Shown here in pieces: positions 56,097 through 64,000 of a stretch of 64,000 bases of DNA. The position numbers and the translations under genes were made by a program. The first letter of the stretch is position 1. Each line of letters starts with the position of its first letter. The notes under the pieces were generated by a model. That model made no database searches, was not told the origin of the DNA, and was given only the letters and a program-made list of their open reading frames with translations. The stretch is from Kiritimatiellota bacterium (lineage in GTDB: Bacteria > Verrucomicrobiota > Lentisphaeria > Oligosphaerales > JAADHN01), in assembly GCA_013151865.1 (NCBI GenBank), contig JAADHN010000137.1, positions 1 to 64,000 on the forward strand, written 5' to 3'.

Positions 56097-57461
56097 TCAA
56101 TGGACGGTCACGTTCACGGCGAACCGGCGACCGAACAACTGTCCCCGGCTCTGCTCGACGGCAATCAGGAAGACCGGGACGACTTGTCCCGGACGTACGT
56201 CTTTCAGGGCATTGAAAGCGTCTTCGAGAGTCGCGGTATCCACGGTTCCGATCCGGAGGATGATGTCGCCCCGGCGTACGCCGCACGCTTTTAGCTCGGA
56301 GTCCTCCCCGACCTCGCTCACGGCGAGCCCCACGAGGTCGTCCGGCAATCCGAGCGCGCGGCGGAGAGGCGGGGTCAGTTCCTGAGTTTGGACACCGAGA
56401 CGTCGGCGGACGAGAAGGCGGGGGCTCATCCGACAGAGCTTGATGGTGACCGTCTTGCCGCCGACGCACTCCACACGCAGCTTGTCTCCCGCCCTGAGGG
56501 GCCAAAGAATGCGGCCCACATCAATGGCGCGACTCACGGGACGTCCGTTGACACTCAAAATACGATCACCCTTTTTTAACTCGCTTCGGGCCGCCGGGCT
56601 GCCGGGGTCGAGTTCGGCCACCACGGCGTACATTCGGTCTTCCGTCACTTCCGTGCCCGGGACAAGTCCGCAGCAGCCGAGCGAGAAACGGCCGGGGATC
56701 AGCCATCGGGCAAGCACGTCTTCGATCCGGTGCATGGGAATGGCGAAGCCGATCCCCTGGGCTCCTTGACGAATGGCGATATTGATGCCGATAAGGTCGC
56801 CGTCCAGATTGACCAGCGGGCCGCCGCTGTTGCCCGGATTGATGGCGGCGTCGGTCTGAAGAATGTCGCTGAAAACCGCCTCGCCTTCCTGCAGCGTGCG
56901 GTTTCTGGCGCTCAACACGCCGGCGGAGACACTGTGCTCGAGCCCGAACGGGTTGCCCACCGCAGCCACGGTCTCGCCGAGAACCAGATCGTCGGGGACC
57001 GCGAAACCGATGGCGGTGAGCTTGCCCTTCAGTGCCGTCGTATCCAATTGAAGCAGGGCGAGGTCGTTGGTCGGGTCCGTGGCAATGGGGACTGCTTCGC
57101 ATGTCTCTCCATCCCACAGGCGGATGCGGAGATTGGACGCACGCTGGACGACGTGGTTGTTGGTGAGTACCAGGCCTGCCGGGTCCACGATAACCCCGCT
57201 CCCGAGCGGCATGGCTTGCTTGGAATAACGCCGGACACCGAAAAACTCGTTGAAAAACGACTCGAACGGGTCGGCCACGCGCACGTATTGCTCGGTGCCG
57301 ATGTTCACTACCGCCGGCATGACGCGCTTTACGGCCCGGACCAGCGGGGTCAGGCGCACGGAAGCAGCAGGATCGGTCGCAGCTTGTTTGGGAGGCGTCC
57401 CCGAAAAAATGCAGACGGCCGGGAAAAAACACAGAAAAAAATTTGCTATTTGCTTGTTCAT
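56097..57461 (-). CDS. DegP/HtrA-family serine protease with two PDZ domains
   Basis: Periplasmic protease-chaperone, 454 aa. The signal peptide is FFLCFFPAVCIFSG. The catalytic triad is His103 (TNNHVV), Asp133 (TNDLALL) and Ser212 (GNSGGPL), all intact. The first PDZ domain is about 275-350 (AELDPGSPAARSELKKGDRILSVNG) and a second about 365-445 (VGEDSELKACGVRRGDIIL). The ATG at 57461 is near an unusually AT-rich stretch and lacks a Shine-Dalgarno. It is divergent from the DUF2851 gene. Confidence 0.95.
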   Translation of the reverse strand: MNKQIANFFLCFFPAVCIFSGTPPKQAATDPAASVRLTPLVRAVKRVMPAVVNIGTEQYVRVADPFESFFNEFFGVRRYSKQAMPLGSGVIVDPAGLVLTNNHVVQRASNLRIRLWDGETCEAVPIATDPTNDLALLQLDTTALKGKLTAIGFAVPDDLVLGETVAAVGNPFGLEHSVSAGVLSARNRTLQEGEAVFSDILQTDAAINPGNSGGPLVNLDGDLIGINIAIRQGAQGIGFAIPMHRIEDVLARWLIPGRFSLGCCGLVPGTEVTEDRMYAVVAELDPGSPAARSELKKGDRILSVNGRPVSRAIDVGRILWPLRAGDKLRVECVGGKTVTIKLCRMSPRLLVRRRLGVQTQELTPPLRRALGLPDDLVGLAVSEVGEDSELKACGVRRGDIILRIGTVDTATLEDAFNALKDVRPGQVVPVFLIAVEQSRGQLFGRRFAVNVTVH

Positions 57462-57513
57462 GCACTATCTTTTGTTAGGTTGTATAAATCAACCATTCTT
57501 TGGAGGTCACGCC
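57462..57513. promoter_or_regulatory. short AT-rich divergent promoter region
   Basis: Only 52 bp separate the degP-like and DUF2851 starts. The AT-rich string from about 57430 to 57505 stands out in this GC-rich window. On the plus strand TATAAA (57483-57488) is a likely -10 and TGGAGGT a ribosome site. On the minus strand TTGATT and GATAGT, 17 bp apart, could serve the protease, implying a very short leader. The promoters would overlap and compete. Confidence 0.4.
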
Positions 57514-59028
57514 ATGCAAACGACCATCGAGACCGATTGGCAGGCGCCGTGGACGGACGTGTGGTACGAACGGTTCCGGCGTCGGGTGCCGCATCGAGCG
57601 CGACTCGGCCGCGTTGTTCACGAAAATACCGACGCAGGCAGGGTTTTTCAATGGGACGAACGCTTTTTGCAGGCGCTTTGGAACGAACAGCGCTTTTGCG
57701 GCGCCTTATGGACAACCGACGGGCAGCGTCTTGAGGTCATTTCCCCCGGCACGTGGAATGTGGAGGCGGGACCGGATTTTCGGAACGCCATGCTGCTTTT
57801 GGATGGTGCGATGTGCACTGGCGACGTGGAGGTCCATCGAAGTGCGCAGGACTGGTTTCGGCACGGACACGACCGCGATCCTTCCTACGGGAACGTGGTT
57901 CTCCACGCCGTGTGGGCTCCGCCGTCGGAGGCCGGGCGGGCGAGGGCGCTGCCGCCGTGTTTCGTCTTGCGTTCACATTTGGATCGGCCGTGGGAGGATT
58001 TGCTGGAAGAGGTTCGCGCTGAGGTTTACCCCTACGCGCGTCGGGTGGGGCCGGGGGAGTGCGCTGTCCGTTGGGCCGGTACGGAAAACGACGGAGTGGT
58101 TCGCTTTTTTCGTGCCGCCGGTTTGGCCCGCTTCAGCGACAAGGTTCGGCGTCTCCATCGGGAAGGTATTCGCAGAGGGTTCGAGCAGGCTCTGTACGAG
58201 AACCTGTTCGAGGCGCTCGGTTACAAGAGCAATCGGGCGCCGTTCCGCGAGCTGGCGCGCGCGACCCCGTTGTCCGACCTGGAAAAACTGCCCTCGGGAC
58301 CGCATTTCGAGGCCTGTCTTTTCGGCAGTGCCGGTTTGCTTCCGGATCCGACTGCGGTGCGTGTGCACGGGGAGTTGGCGGGCCGTGCACGCCGATTGTG
58401 GGATTTATGGTGGGCGTTGGGCCGGCAGCCGCTCCGGCTCGGTTGGCGCCGGGCCGGCGTTCGGCCTCTCAACAGTCCCGAGCGGCGCCTGGCTGCGGGC
58501 GTGCAATTGTTGCAGCGCTGGGAGTGCCGGCCGGCCCGGCGTCTTTTGGAGGTCTTCGAAACGGCCGACGGGTCGATGGACCTCTTGCGTCGTCTTCGGT
58601 CGGAATTGGACGTGGCCGGGGACTGGAGTGCGTTTGCGAACTTCGCACGTCGCCTGCGCAAGCCTGCCCGGCTCTTGGGGCCGAGCCGGACCCACGATAT
58701 TCTGGCCAACGCGATGCTTCCGTTCGGGGCGGTTCTGGGCCGACAGCAAGGCCGGCCGGAATTGGAGCATCGTGCCCGTGCGGCGTGGCTCCTGCTGCCG
58801 GCCCTCCAAGAGAATCGATTGTTGGTTCAGGCGGCCCATCGGTTGCTGTCGCCTCCGAGTCGGGTGCGGGAACTGGTGCACCGTGCCGCTGAACAGCAAG
58901 GGTTGCTGCAGGTATACCAGGACTTCTGTTTGAGGCTCCACAACGATTGCTCGAACTGCCCGCTTCAATCCGGGTCGTCGTTTGAAGATTCCTTGTCAGG
59001 CGTTACAGTGAGTGATGTGGAAATCTGA
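57514..59028 (+). CDS. DUF2851-family protein
   Basis: 504 aa, cytoplasmic, function unknown. The family pattern is clear: ERFLQALWNEQRF, VISPGTWNVEAGPDFRNAML, GDVEVHRSAQDWFRHGHDRDPSYGNVVLHAVW, and later YENLFEALGYKSNRAPFREL. The C-terminal part has C-x2-C (NDCSNC-PL) after a helical region. The ATG at 57514 follows TGGAGGT. In other genomes it is a stand-alone conserved gene; here it is divergent from the protease. Confidence 0.9.
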   Translation: MQTTIETDWQAPWTDVWYERFRRRVPHRARLGRVVHENTDAGRVFQWDERFLQALWNEQRFCGALWTTDGQRLEVISPGTWNVEAGPDFRNAMLLLDGAMCTGDVEVHRSAQDWFRHGHDRDPSYGNVVLHAVWAPPSEAGRARALPPCFVLRSHLDRPWEDLLEEVRAEVYPYARRVGPGECAVRWAGTENDGVVRFFRAAGLARFSDKVRRLHREGIRRGFEQALYENLFEALGYKSNRAPFRELARATPLSDLEKLPSGPHFEACLFGSAGLLPDPTAVRVHGELAGRARRLWDLWWALGRQPLRLGWRRAGVRPLNSPERRLAAGVQLLQRWECRPARRLLEVFETADGSMDLLRRLRSELDVAGDWSAFANFARRLRKPARLLGPSRTHDILANAMLPFGAVLGRQQGRPELEHRARAAWLLLPALQENRLLVQAAHRLLSPPSRVRELVHRAAEQQGLLQVYQDFCLRLHNDCSNCPLQSGSSFEDSLSGVTVSDVEI

Positions 59029-59436
59029 GAGCGGCGCGCCGGGCATTCGGCGGGCGCCGGTCCCGACCGCTTCTCCGTCCGGGAGTCGGCTTTTCCGGTC
59101 GCCGGGAACGGTGACAGGAGGCCGGCCTTCGTTTTCTAAGCGGCGTTCCACAACGGTCGGCCTCGGGGCGGCCGTTGTCCACAGTGGCGGGTGCAGCCCC
59201 GGTCGTATCGTCTGCATTTTTTCGTCCAGGAGCGTGCGGATGCGTATTGCCGGTCGAGGACGTTCTCCAAGCGCCGGAGACGAAGGCGCATCGAGTCCCA
59301 CATTCGGTTCTCGGCCATGGTATGGAAGTTCCGCACGTTTCCAATCCGTTCCGGGGCGATTCGGAGACGATTTCCGCCGCTGGCCCGGAACGTTCGATCA
59401 TGAACTTTTTTTCGACTGCATTACGGTCCATGACAC
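59029..59436. other. intergenic, no feature seen
   Basis: About 410 bp between DUF2851 and the phosphoesterase gene, both on the plus strand. Frames are short and without homology. No hairpin with T-run, RNA gene or strong promoter is recognised. Confidence 0.4.
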
Positions 59437-60165
59437 ATGAAATACGCGATTCTTGGCGACATTCATGCCAACTTCGAGGCGCTCGATGCGGTATTGGCCG
59501 AGTGTGAACGCCTCAAAGTGGACAAGTTTCTTTGCATCGGGGACATCGTTGGGTACAATGCGGACCCTGGCCGGTGCGTGGAGACCGTCCAAGAGCTGGA
59601 CGTGGAGGTCGTGATTAAGGGGAATCATGACGAACAGGCTTCGGTGGATACCGAATTGATTGGGTTCAATCCGCAGGCGGCGATGGCGATCGAGTGGACG
59701 CGAAACCAGCTTTCGGAAGAGCAGAGGTTGTGGCTGGCGTCTTTGCCGTTGCGGAAGACCCTCGATGCGCGGGTGACTTTGGTGCACGCCACGTTGGATG
59801 TCCCGGAACGTTGGGGATACATCTTCGACAAGTTTACCGCAGCGGCGTGCATGAATTACCAGTTCACGGCGTTGTGTTTCTTCGGCCACACCCACGTTCC
59901 CTTGGCCTTCAGCAAGTTCGGAGATGTTTCCGGGGGCCGGTACGACGAACTCAAGATTGAGCCGGGGCACAAATATCTCATCAACGTGGGCAGTGTGGGA
60001 CAACCCCGGGACGGGGATCCCCGTGCGGCGTTTGTCATGTACGATCCCGACGACCGCATGGTCCGTCTGCATCGTGTGGAATACGACATTCAGGCTTGCC
60101 AGGAGAAAATCCGGGAGGCGGGGCTTCCCGAGCGGTTGGCTCAGCGTCTGGCTGCGGGCCGCTGA
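59437..60165 (+). CDS. calcineurin-like metallophosphoesterase
   Basis: 242 aa dinuclear-metal phosphoesterase. The five-block signature is present: GDIHAN (residues 7-12), GDIVGYN, GNHDE, VHATLD and GHTHVP. The short protein resembles the YfcE/YmdB-like group that includes cyclic-nucleotide and RNA phosphodiesterases, with the PGHKYLINVGSVGQPRDGDPR segment typical of that subgroup. No signal peptide. The substrate cannot be told. Confidence 0.93.
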   Translation: MKYAILGDIHANFEALDAVLAECERLKVDKFLCIGDIVGYNADPGRCVETVQELDVEVVIKGNHDEQASVDTELIGFNPQAAMAIEWTRNQLSEEQRLWLASLPLRKTLDARVTLVHATLDVPERWGYIFDKFTAAACMNYQFTALCFFGHTHVPLAFSKFGDVSGGRYDELKIEPGHKYLINVGSVGQPRDGDPRAAFVMYDPDDRMVRLHRVEYDIQACQEKIREAGLPERLAQRLAAGR

Positions 60166-60418
60166 GGCGGCGTCGGGGTTGCAGGCCGTCGCGGCGCGGG
60201 CGTCGGTTGCGCCGGAGCGTGTCGCGGATTGAAAATGCGTTGACCCGGCTGCCCGCCCCTTCGGATTGGACTTTGATTCGCCGGCACGGGGCGTCGTCTT
60301 TGCATGAGAATGCGTGCCGTGTGCCACTGACTGGACTGTGGGTTCGGTACTTCCCGTTTGTTGCTTGTCTCGGGCGCTGCGGTCGGTCTCGGCATCTTCT
60401 GCTCGGACTCGGGATTCT

Positions 60419-61477
60419 GTGAATATCCTGATCGTCAAACCCAGCAGTTTGGGCGACATCGTCCACACTTTTCCGGCGGTTGCGCTTGTCCGGGAGCGTT
60501 TTCCCGCTGCGTGCATCGGGTGGGTGGTGAACCGGCCTTTCGCACCGGTCGTAGAGGCGTGCGGTCTGGTGGACAGGGTACTCGTGTTTCCTCGCCACGC
60601 CTTGCATTCGCCATCGCCCGGGCGGACATTGAGAGGTTTTGTCCGCGAGCTTCGCGCTTTTCGTGCGGACGTGTGCGTGGATTTCCAAGGGCTTCTGCGG
60701 AGTGGCGTGGTGGCTTTTGCCTCGAGGGCGCGTCGGCGGATCGGGTTCCGCGGAGCGCGTGAAGGGGCATGGCTCTTCTATACCGAGCGCATCGAGCCGC
60801 CGTCGGACGTGCGGCATGCCTTGGACAGGAACCGTGCATTGGTCCGAGCGGCTTTCGGTCTCGACGGCCCGGCCCGGTTTCCCGCGTTCATCTTGCCGAA
60901 AGAAGTCCGGGCCCGGGCCCGGGACATCCGTTTGCGACGGCGTTTTGTGCGCGACGTCGAAGACGCGGGGCCGGTCCTGGCGGTGGCCCCGGCGGCGAGA
61001 TGGCGGACAAAAGTCTGGCCGGCGGCAAGTTTCTCAGAGGTCATCGACCAAGTGGCCGGGGCCGTGCCGGGGCTCGATGTGTGGATCCTGGGCAGCGATT
61101 GCGAGCGCGACCTGTGCGCCGCGGTCGCAGCGGGCTGCCGGCGTGCGGCGCCGCTCGATCTTGCGGGAAAGACCGACCTCACATTGTTGGCGGCCCTGTT
61201 GCGCGAAGCCGATGCCTTGCTCTGTAACGACACGGGCGCCCTGCACTTGGCTGTGGCGCTGGGTCGGCCGACGATCGCGGTTTTCGGTCCTACGGACCCG
61301 GTTCGGACCGGGCCGTACGGTGCGGGTCATGTCGTGCTGGGGGGAGGGTGCCCGAAAGCGCCCTGTTTCCGGAAGGAGTGCGCCCTCGCGCCCGCGGGCT
61401 GCTGGCGTGCCTTGACGCCGCAGGCGGTGTCGGACGCGGTTGTGCGGACCCTTGGTCGGGTTATGCAGGAGGGGTAA
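60419..61477 (+). CDS. GT9-family glycosyltransferase (heptosyltransferase type)
   Basis: 352 aa, transfers heptose or a similar sugar to lipopolysaccharide core on the cytoplasmic face. The N-terminus NILIVKPSSLGDIVHTFPAV is the WaaC/RfaF signature. ADVCVDFQGLLRSG, LAVAPAARWRTKVWP and the donor loop CNDTGALHLAVALGRPTIAVFGPTDP follow. The start is GTG at 60419. The frame opens earlier, but homology starts here. Its presence argues for a glycolipid outer membrane. Confidence 0.94.
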   Translation: MNILIVKPSSLGDIVHTFPAVALVRERFPAACIGWVVNRPFAPVVEACGLVDRVLVFPRHALHSPSPGRTLRGFVRELRAFRADVCVDFQGLLRSGVVAFASRARRRIGFRGAREGAWLFYTERIEPPSDVRHALDRNRALVRAAFGLDGPARFPAFILPKEVRARARDIRLRRRFVRDVEDAGPVLAVAPAARWRTKVWPAASFSEVIDQVAGAVPGLDVWILGSDCERDLCAAVAAGCRRAAPLDLAGKTDLTLLAALLREADALLCNDTGALHLAVALGRPTIAVFGPTDPVRTGPYGAGHVVLGGGCPKAPCFRKECALAPAGCWRALTPQAVSDAVVRTLGRVMQEG

Positions 61478-61543
61478 TCGTGGTTCCCGTTCGGCACGTG
61501 CGGGGCCGATGTCTGCGTCCTTTCATTTCGGGAGGTTGGCGCC

Positions 61544-62524
61544 ATGAAGCGACACGACCTTCGGCTGTTCGTCGGGCTTGCAGCCCTGGCCCCGGTTCTT
61601 TCTTCCTTCGGTCAGATTGGGATCGGACTGAGCGCCGACCGGCGCAAATACCTGCGTTACGAGCCGATCGAAGTTCGAGTGGTTCTGCGGAACTACACCG
61701 GGAACACACTGGTTTTCGGGCTCGATCCGAAAGACGGTTTTCTCAAGTTCCGGGTGACGAGGACCGACCGGCGAGCTGTGCGGTCCACGGCCCCGGACGC
61801 AAATCCGGCGGCGGGCCTGATTCTGGGGACCGGAGAAACGAAAACGTTGACCCTGGCAGTGAACAGCCTGTTCGACATGCAGCGGGTCGGCTCATACGAG
61901 ATTCGTGCCGTGGTGGGGCATCCGCGGCTGGCGAACGACTACATATCCGATCCGGTCAGCATTGATGTGCGGGGCGGCATCGTCTGCTGGAAACGGACAC
62001 TCGGGGTGCCGGCTTCCAGTCCCGCGACCCGAATTCAACCTCGAGAAGCGAGTCTGGTACTGTTTCACGCCGATAAGGGGGACGTGTACTGCTTGCGGGT
62101 GGAGGACGACAGCAAAGTCTACGGCGTGGTCCGGTTGGGGCCGAGGATCGCCGGATCCAAGCCGGAGTGCGACGTTGACGCCGTCAGCAGTATTCATGTG
62201 CTGTTGTTGATTCGGCCCCGGTTTTACGCGTATCGGGTCTACGACTATAATGTTGAACTCCTGCAGGAGCGATACTACGTAATGGATCGGAGTGTGCCTC
62301 ACTTGGTCCGTGACTCTGAAATCGGGCGGATCATGGTGAGCGGAGGGCGAGTGGCCGTGGAAGGGGTGGACTACCGGATCAATCGCCCGGGAGCGCAACG
62401 CGGCTCTACGGGCGTGCCGCGGCCTCCGGCCCCTGAGGCCGCGGGAGGCGGTTCGCAGCCGCCGGAGAAGAAGAAAGAGACTGGGTTTTTCCGGCGGTTA
62501 TTCCGCTTTGGCCGGAAGGGCTGA
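61544..62524 (+). CDS. secreted protein of unknown function
   Basis: 326 aa. Signal peptide LFVGLAALAPVLSSFGQ, then an Ig-like or transglutaminase-style beta start (IGLSADRRKYLRYEPIEVRVVLRN, with YTGNTLVFG) that recalls predicted adhesion or DUF4384-like domains. The middle has no family I know. The last 60 residues are a Pro/Gly/Lys linker ending in a basic aromatic tail (FFRRLFRFGRKG). GGGAGG lies upstream of the ATG. Its last 27 bp overlap the 3' end of topA on the other strand. Confidence 0.75.
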   Translation: MKRHDLRLFVGLAALAPVLSSFGQIGIGLSADRRKYLRYEPIEVRVVLRNYTGNTLVFGLDPKDGFLKFRVTRTDRRAVRSTAPDANPAAGLILGTGETKTLTLAVNSLFDMQRVGSYEIRAVVGHPRLANDYISDPVSIDVRGGIVCWKRTLGVPASSPATRIQPREASLVLFHADKGDVYCLRVEDDSKVYGVVRLGPRIAGSKPECDVDAVSSIHVLLLIRPRFYAYRVYDYNVELLQERYYVMDRSVPHLVRDSEIGRIMVSGGRVAVEGVDYRINRPGAQRGSTGVPRPPAPEAAGGGSQPPEKKKETGFFRRLFRFGRKG

Positions 62525-64000
62525 GGCTGCGAATCGGCAGTTGGGAAAAGTGGAGCATCCGTAGAAACTGCGGCCGCGTGCCTTTCGGACCACCAGAGGT
62601 GCGCTGCACTCCGGGCACGTCGCCCCTTCCGGCAGCGGGAGTTCGGGGGGCGGTGCGGGCAAGCCCAGTGCCTGGACTTTTTCGGCATAACCCGGGACTT
62701 GGCTCGCATATCGAGCCAGGAGTTTTTCGAGCGCCTGTACTTGTCTCTCCGAGAGGCTGCCGGTTCGCTGGAATTGCCGTTGCAACGATTCGGCGAACTG
62801 GCGGTCGTCGTACTGTCGTCGCCCGCGTTTGACCGCGGGGGCCCACTCCTTGATGTGTTCCAGCAGCCCGAGCAGTTTCCGTGCCCTGTTCGCCGCCTGT
62901 TCGTCGGACGGTCCTTCCCGGTGTTCGATTCCATACTGCGTCGCCAGTTGATCGAAATCGGGGACTTGGTTGCGATACCGGACCGCCAGTTTTTTCAGGG
63001 CCTCGAGTTGGGCCGGTGTGAGAGGGCGGCCCTGTTCGACACGTTCCCGGAGCGAGTTGAAGAAAGCGGCGTCGTCATAGACCCGCTTTCCCCGTTTCAC
63101 GGGGTCGGCCCATTGGACGTTGGCCAGGGCGGTCAGGAGCGGTACGGCGTCGGGCCCGGGCACGTTCCGGCCTCCCTGCCCCTCTGCCGCCGGGGCTTGG
63201 CTTCGGGCTTCGGCCTTCTTGAAAAGGTCGAGCATACCCAGTTTTTCGACCGCCTCCCGCAGCTTCGGAACTCTGTCCGCGTAGCGTGCCGCCAAGGCTA
63301 CTGCCGCAGCCCATTGCTTGTCGGAGAGCGATTTGCCGTTTTCCACCTGGCTGCGGAGCGAATCGATGAAACGTCGGTCGTCGAAGACGCGCTTGCCCCG
63401 TTTGACCGGAGGGTCCCATTCGAGGTCTTCCGGAAAGGCGGCCAGGAAGGCGGCGGCGCGTTCATTGTCCGGTCGTTCGCCCGGCGGCAGTCCGGTGACC
63501 CATTCCCGGAAGTTGTCGTAAAATTCCCGGAGCATTTCCTGCCAGTCGAGTTTGCCCTCCTCGATTTCGTCCAACCGAGATTCCATTCGGGCGGTAAAGC
63601 CCACATCGAAAAGGTCCGGCAGTCGGGACACCAGGAAGTCGTTCACGGAAAAGCCGAGAGGGGTCGGCGCCAGCCGGCTCTTTTCTTTTTTTTCGACGTA
63701 GCCCCGCTCCTGGATGGTATTGACGATCGTGGCATAGGTGGAAGGGCGTCCGACCCCGTTGCGTTCCAATTCCCGGACCAGCAAAGCTTCGGTAAAACGC
63801 TTCGGCGGCTCGGTGAAACATTGCTCGCGGTTGAGTTCCACCAGGCGACAGTCCGTCCCTTCGGCGAGGTCGGGCAGGGGGTTGCCGGTCTGCGACGGTC
63901 CGTTCTTGTTGCCGTTGTCCCCGGCCTCTCCTTTCTCGGCTGCGCCGAAGACCTTCCTGTAGCCGGGAAAAACGACGGAAACGGCCGTGGCACGGAAAAG
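62498..64000 (-). CDS. topA: DNA topoisomerase I, C-terminal part (5' end off window)
   Basis: Relaxes negative supercoils; only the last 500 or so residues are in the window, and the frame is open to base 64000. FRATAVSVVFPGYRKVFG at the edge, TEPPKRFTEALLVRELERNGVGRPSTYATIVNTI and GFTARMESRLDEIEEGKLDW match TopA domains II-IV; the catalytic Tyr lies just outside. The usual several zinc fingers are reduced to one at the end (CPECSAP... and YGCSTFPNC, 62537-62617). Between the core and the finger lie three copies of a module of about 50 residues. The stop TAA is at 62500-62498. Confidence 0.95.
   Translation of the reverse strand, partial: LFRATAVSVVFPGYRKVFGAAEKGEAGDNGNKNGPSQTGNPLPDLAEGTDCRLVELNREQCFTEPPKRFTEALLVRELERNGVGRPSTYATIVNTIQERGYVEKKEKSRLAPTPLGFSVNDFLVSRLPDLFDVGFTARMESRLDEIEEGKLDWQEMLREFYDNFREWVTGLPPGERPDNERAAAFLAAFPEDLEWDPPVKRGKRVFDDRRFIDSLRSQVENGKSLSDKQWAAAVALAARYADRVPKLREAVEKLGMLDLFKKAEARSQAPAAEGQGGRNVPGPDAVPLLTALANVQWADPVKRGKRVYDDAAFFNSLRERVEQGRPLTPAQLEALKKLAVRYRNQVPDFDQLATQYGIEHREGPSDEQAANRARKLLGLLEHIKEWAPAVKRGRRQYDDRQFAESLQRQFQRTGSLSERQVQALEKLLARYASQVPGYAEKVQALGLPAPPPELPLPEGATCPECSAPLVVRKARGRSFYGCSTFPNCRFAASALPAKAE
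62693..63418 (-). repeat. three internal copies of a module in TopA
   Basis: Three stretches share the plan W-x-PVKRGKRVYDD-x-x-F-x-x-SLRxQV-x-xGxxLSxxQ-x-xALxxLAxRYxxQVP: 63266-63418, 62960-63112 and 62693-62845. The copies are diverged at the DNA level, so the duplication is old. Confidence 0.85.

Noticed and set aside
57250-57513. Longer start for the DUF2851 protein
   Set aside because: The extra 88 codons are antisense to the DegP-like gene; the ATG at 57514 has a clear ribosome site and begins the homology.
1-64000. CRISPR arrays, prophage or integron modules
   Set aside because: No regularly spaced repeats, integrase, phage structural gene or attC-like array was found.

Overview
The window is bacterial, GC-rich, densely coded and has no rRNA, no convincing tRNA and no CRISPR array. 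The envelope genes (AsmA-like protein, heptosyltransferase-type GT9, DegP/HtrA protease, S11 carboxypeptidase, FtsB-like protein) suggest a Gram-negative cell plan. The accessory genes are large secreted glycosidase-like proteins (DUF4091, DUF4838, beta-helix), a sulfatase, uroporphyrinogen-decarboxylase-fold proteins, Gfo/Idh/MocA oxidoreductases and a DUF6785-type membrane protein. This mix is typical of polysaccharide-degrading PVC lineages (Lentisphaerota, Kiritimatiellota, Verrucomicrobiota, Planctomycetota) or Hydrogenedentota. The assignment is an inference from gene content, not from a marker tree.

Layout. 1-5 kb: topoisomerase IV parE then parC on the minus strand; parC runs off the left edge inside a very long Lys/Ala/Pro tail. 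5.5-9.5 kb: a membrane protein, a divergent YchF-type P-loop protein and a sulfatase. 9.6-15 kb: a translation/RNA block rpsP-khpA-trmD-rplS, then rnhB, pcnB and a D,D-carboxypeptidase; rimM is missing from its usual place. 15.3-18.1 kb: a frameshifted secreted-protein gene, rsmG and bcp. 18.6-29 kb: a LamG/beta-helix protein, a GT4 glycosyltransferase, a lipoprotein with a CBM9-like end and a DUF4091 enzyme. 29.2-33.6 kb: a translationally coupled gcvT-gcvH-gcvPA-gcvPB operon. 34.3-37.7 kb: a hybrid sensor kinase whose periplasmic sensor is reduced to a stub, followed by a Gfo/Idh/MocA oxidoreductase. 38-43 kb: a DUF4838 protein, a URO-D-fold protein and a barrel-like protein. 43.8-47.9 kb: a zinc-ribbon protein, AsmA-like protein, amidohydrolase, thiE and an unknown gene. 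48-55.5 kb: oxidoreductase, DUF6785-type membrane protein, large secreted enzyme and URO-D-fold protein, all on the minus strand. 55.6-62.5 kb: ftsB-like, degP-like, DUF2851, a phosphoesterase, GT9 and a secreted unknown. 62.5-64 kb: the C-terminal part of topA with three copies of an internal module.

How the genes fit together. The two minus-strand blocks at 38-43 kb and 48-55.5 kb pair secreted, glycan-directed enzymes with cytoplasmic URO-D-fold and oxidoreductase proteins; the second also carries a polytopic membrane protein that could be an importer. They are the best candidates here for an undescribed catabolic system. A separate new observation is a family of about 170-bp non-coding foldback elements, three copies between 37.9 and 46.1 kb, each with related ends and a conserved hairpin exactly at its centre. 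Other points of interest are the truncated sensor kinase, the ParC tail and the triplicated TopA module.
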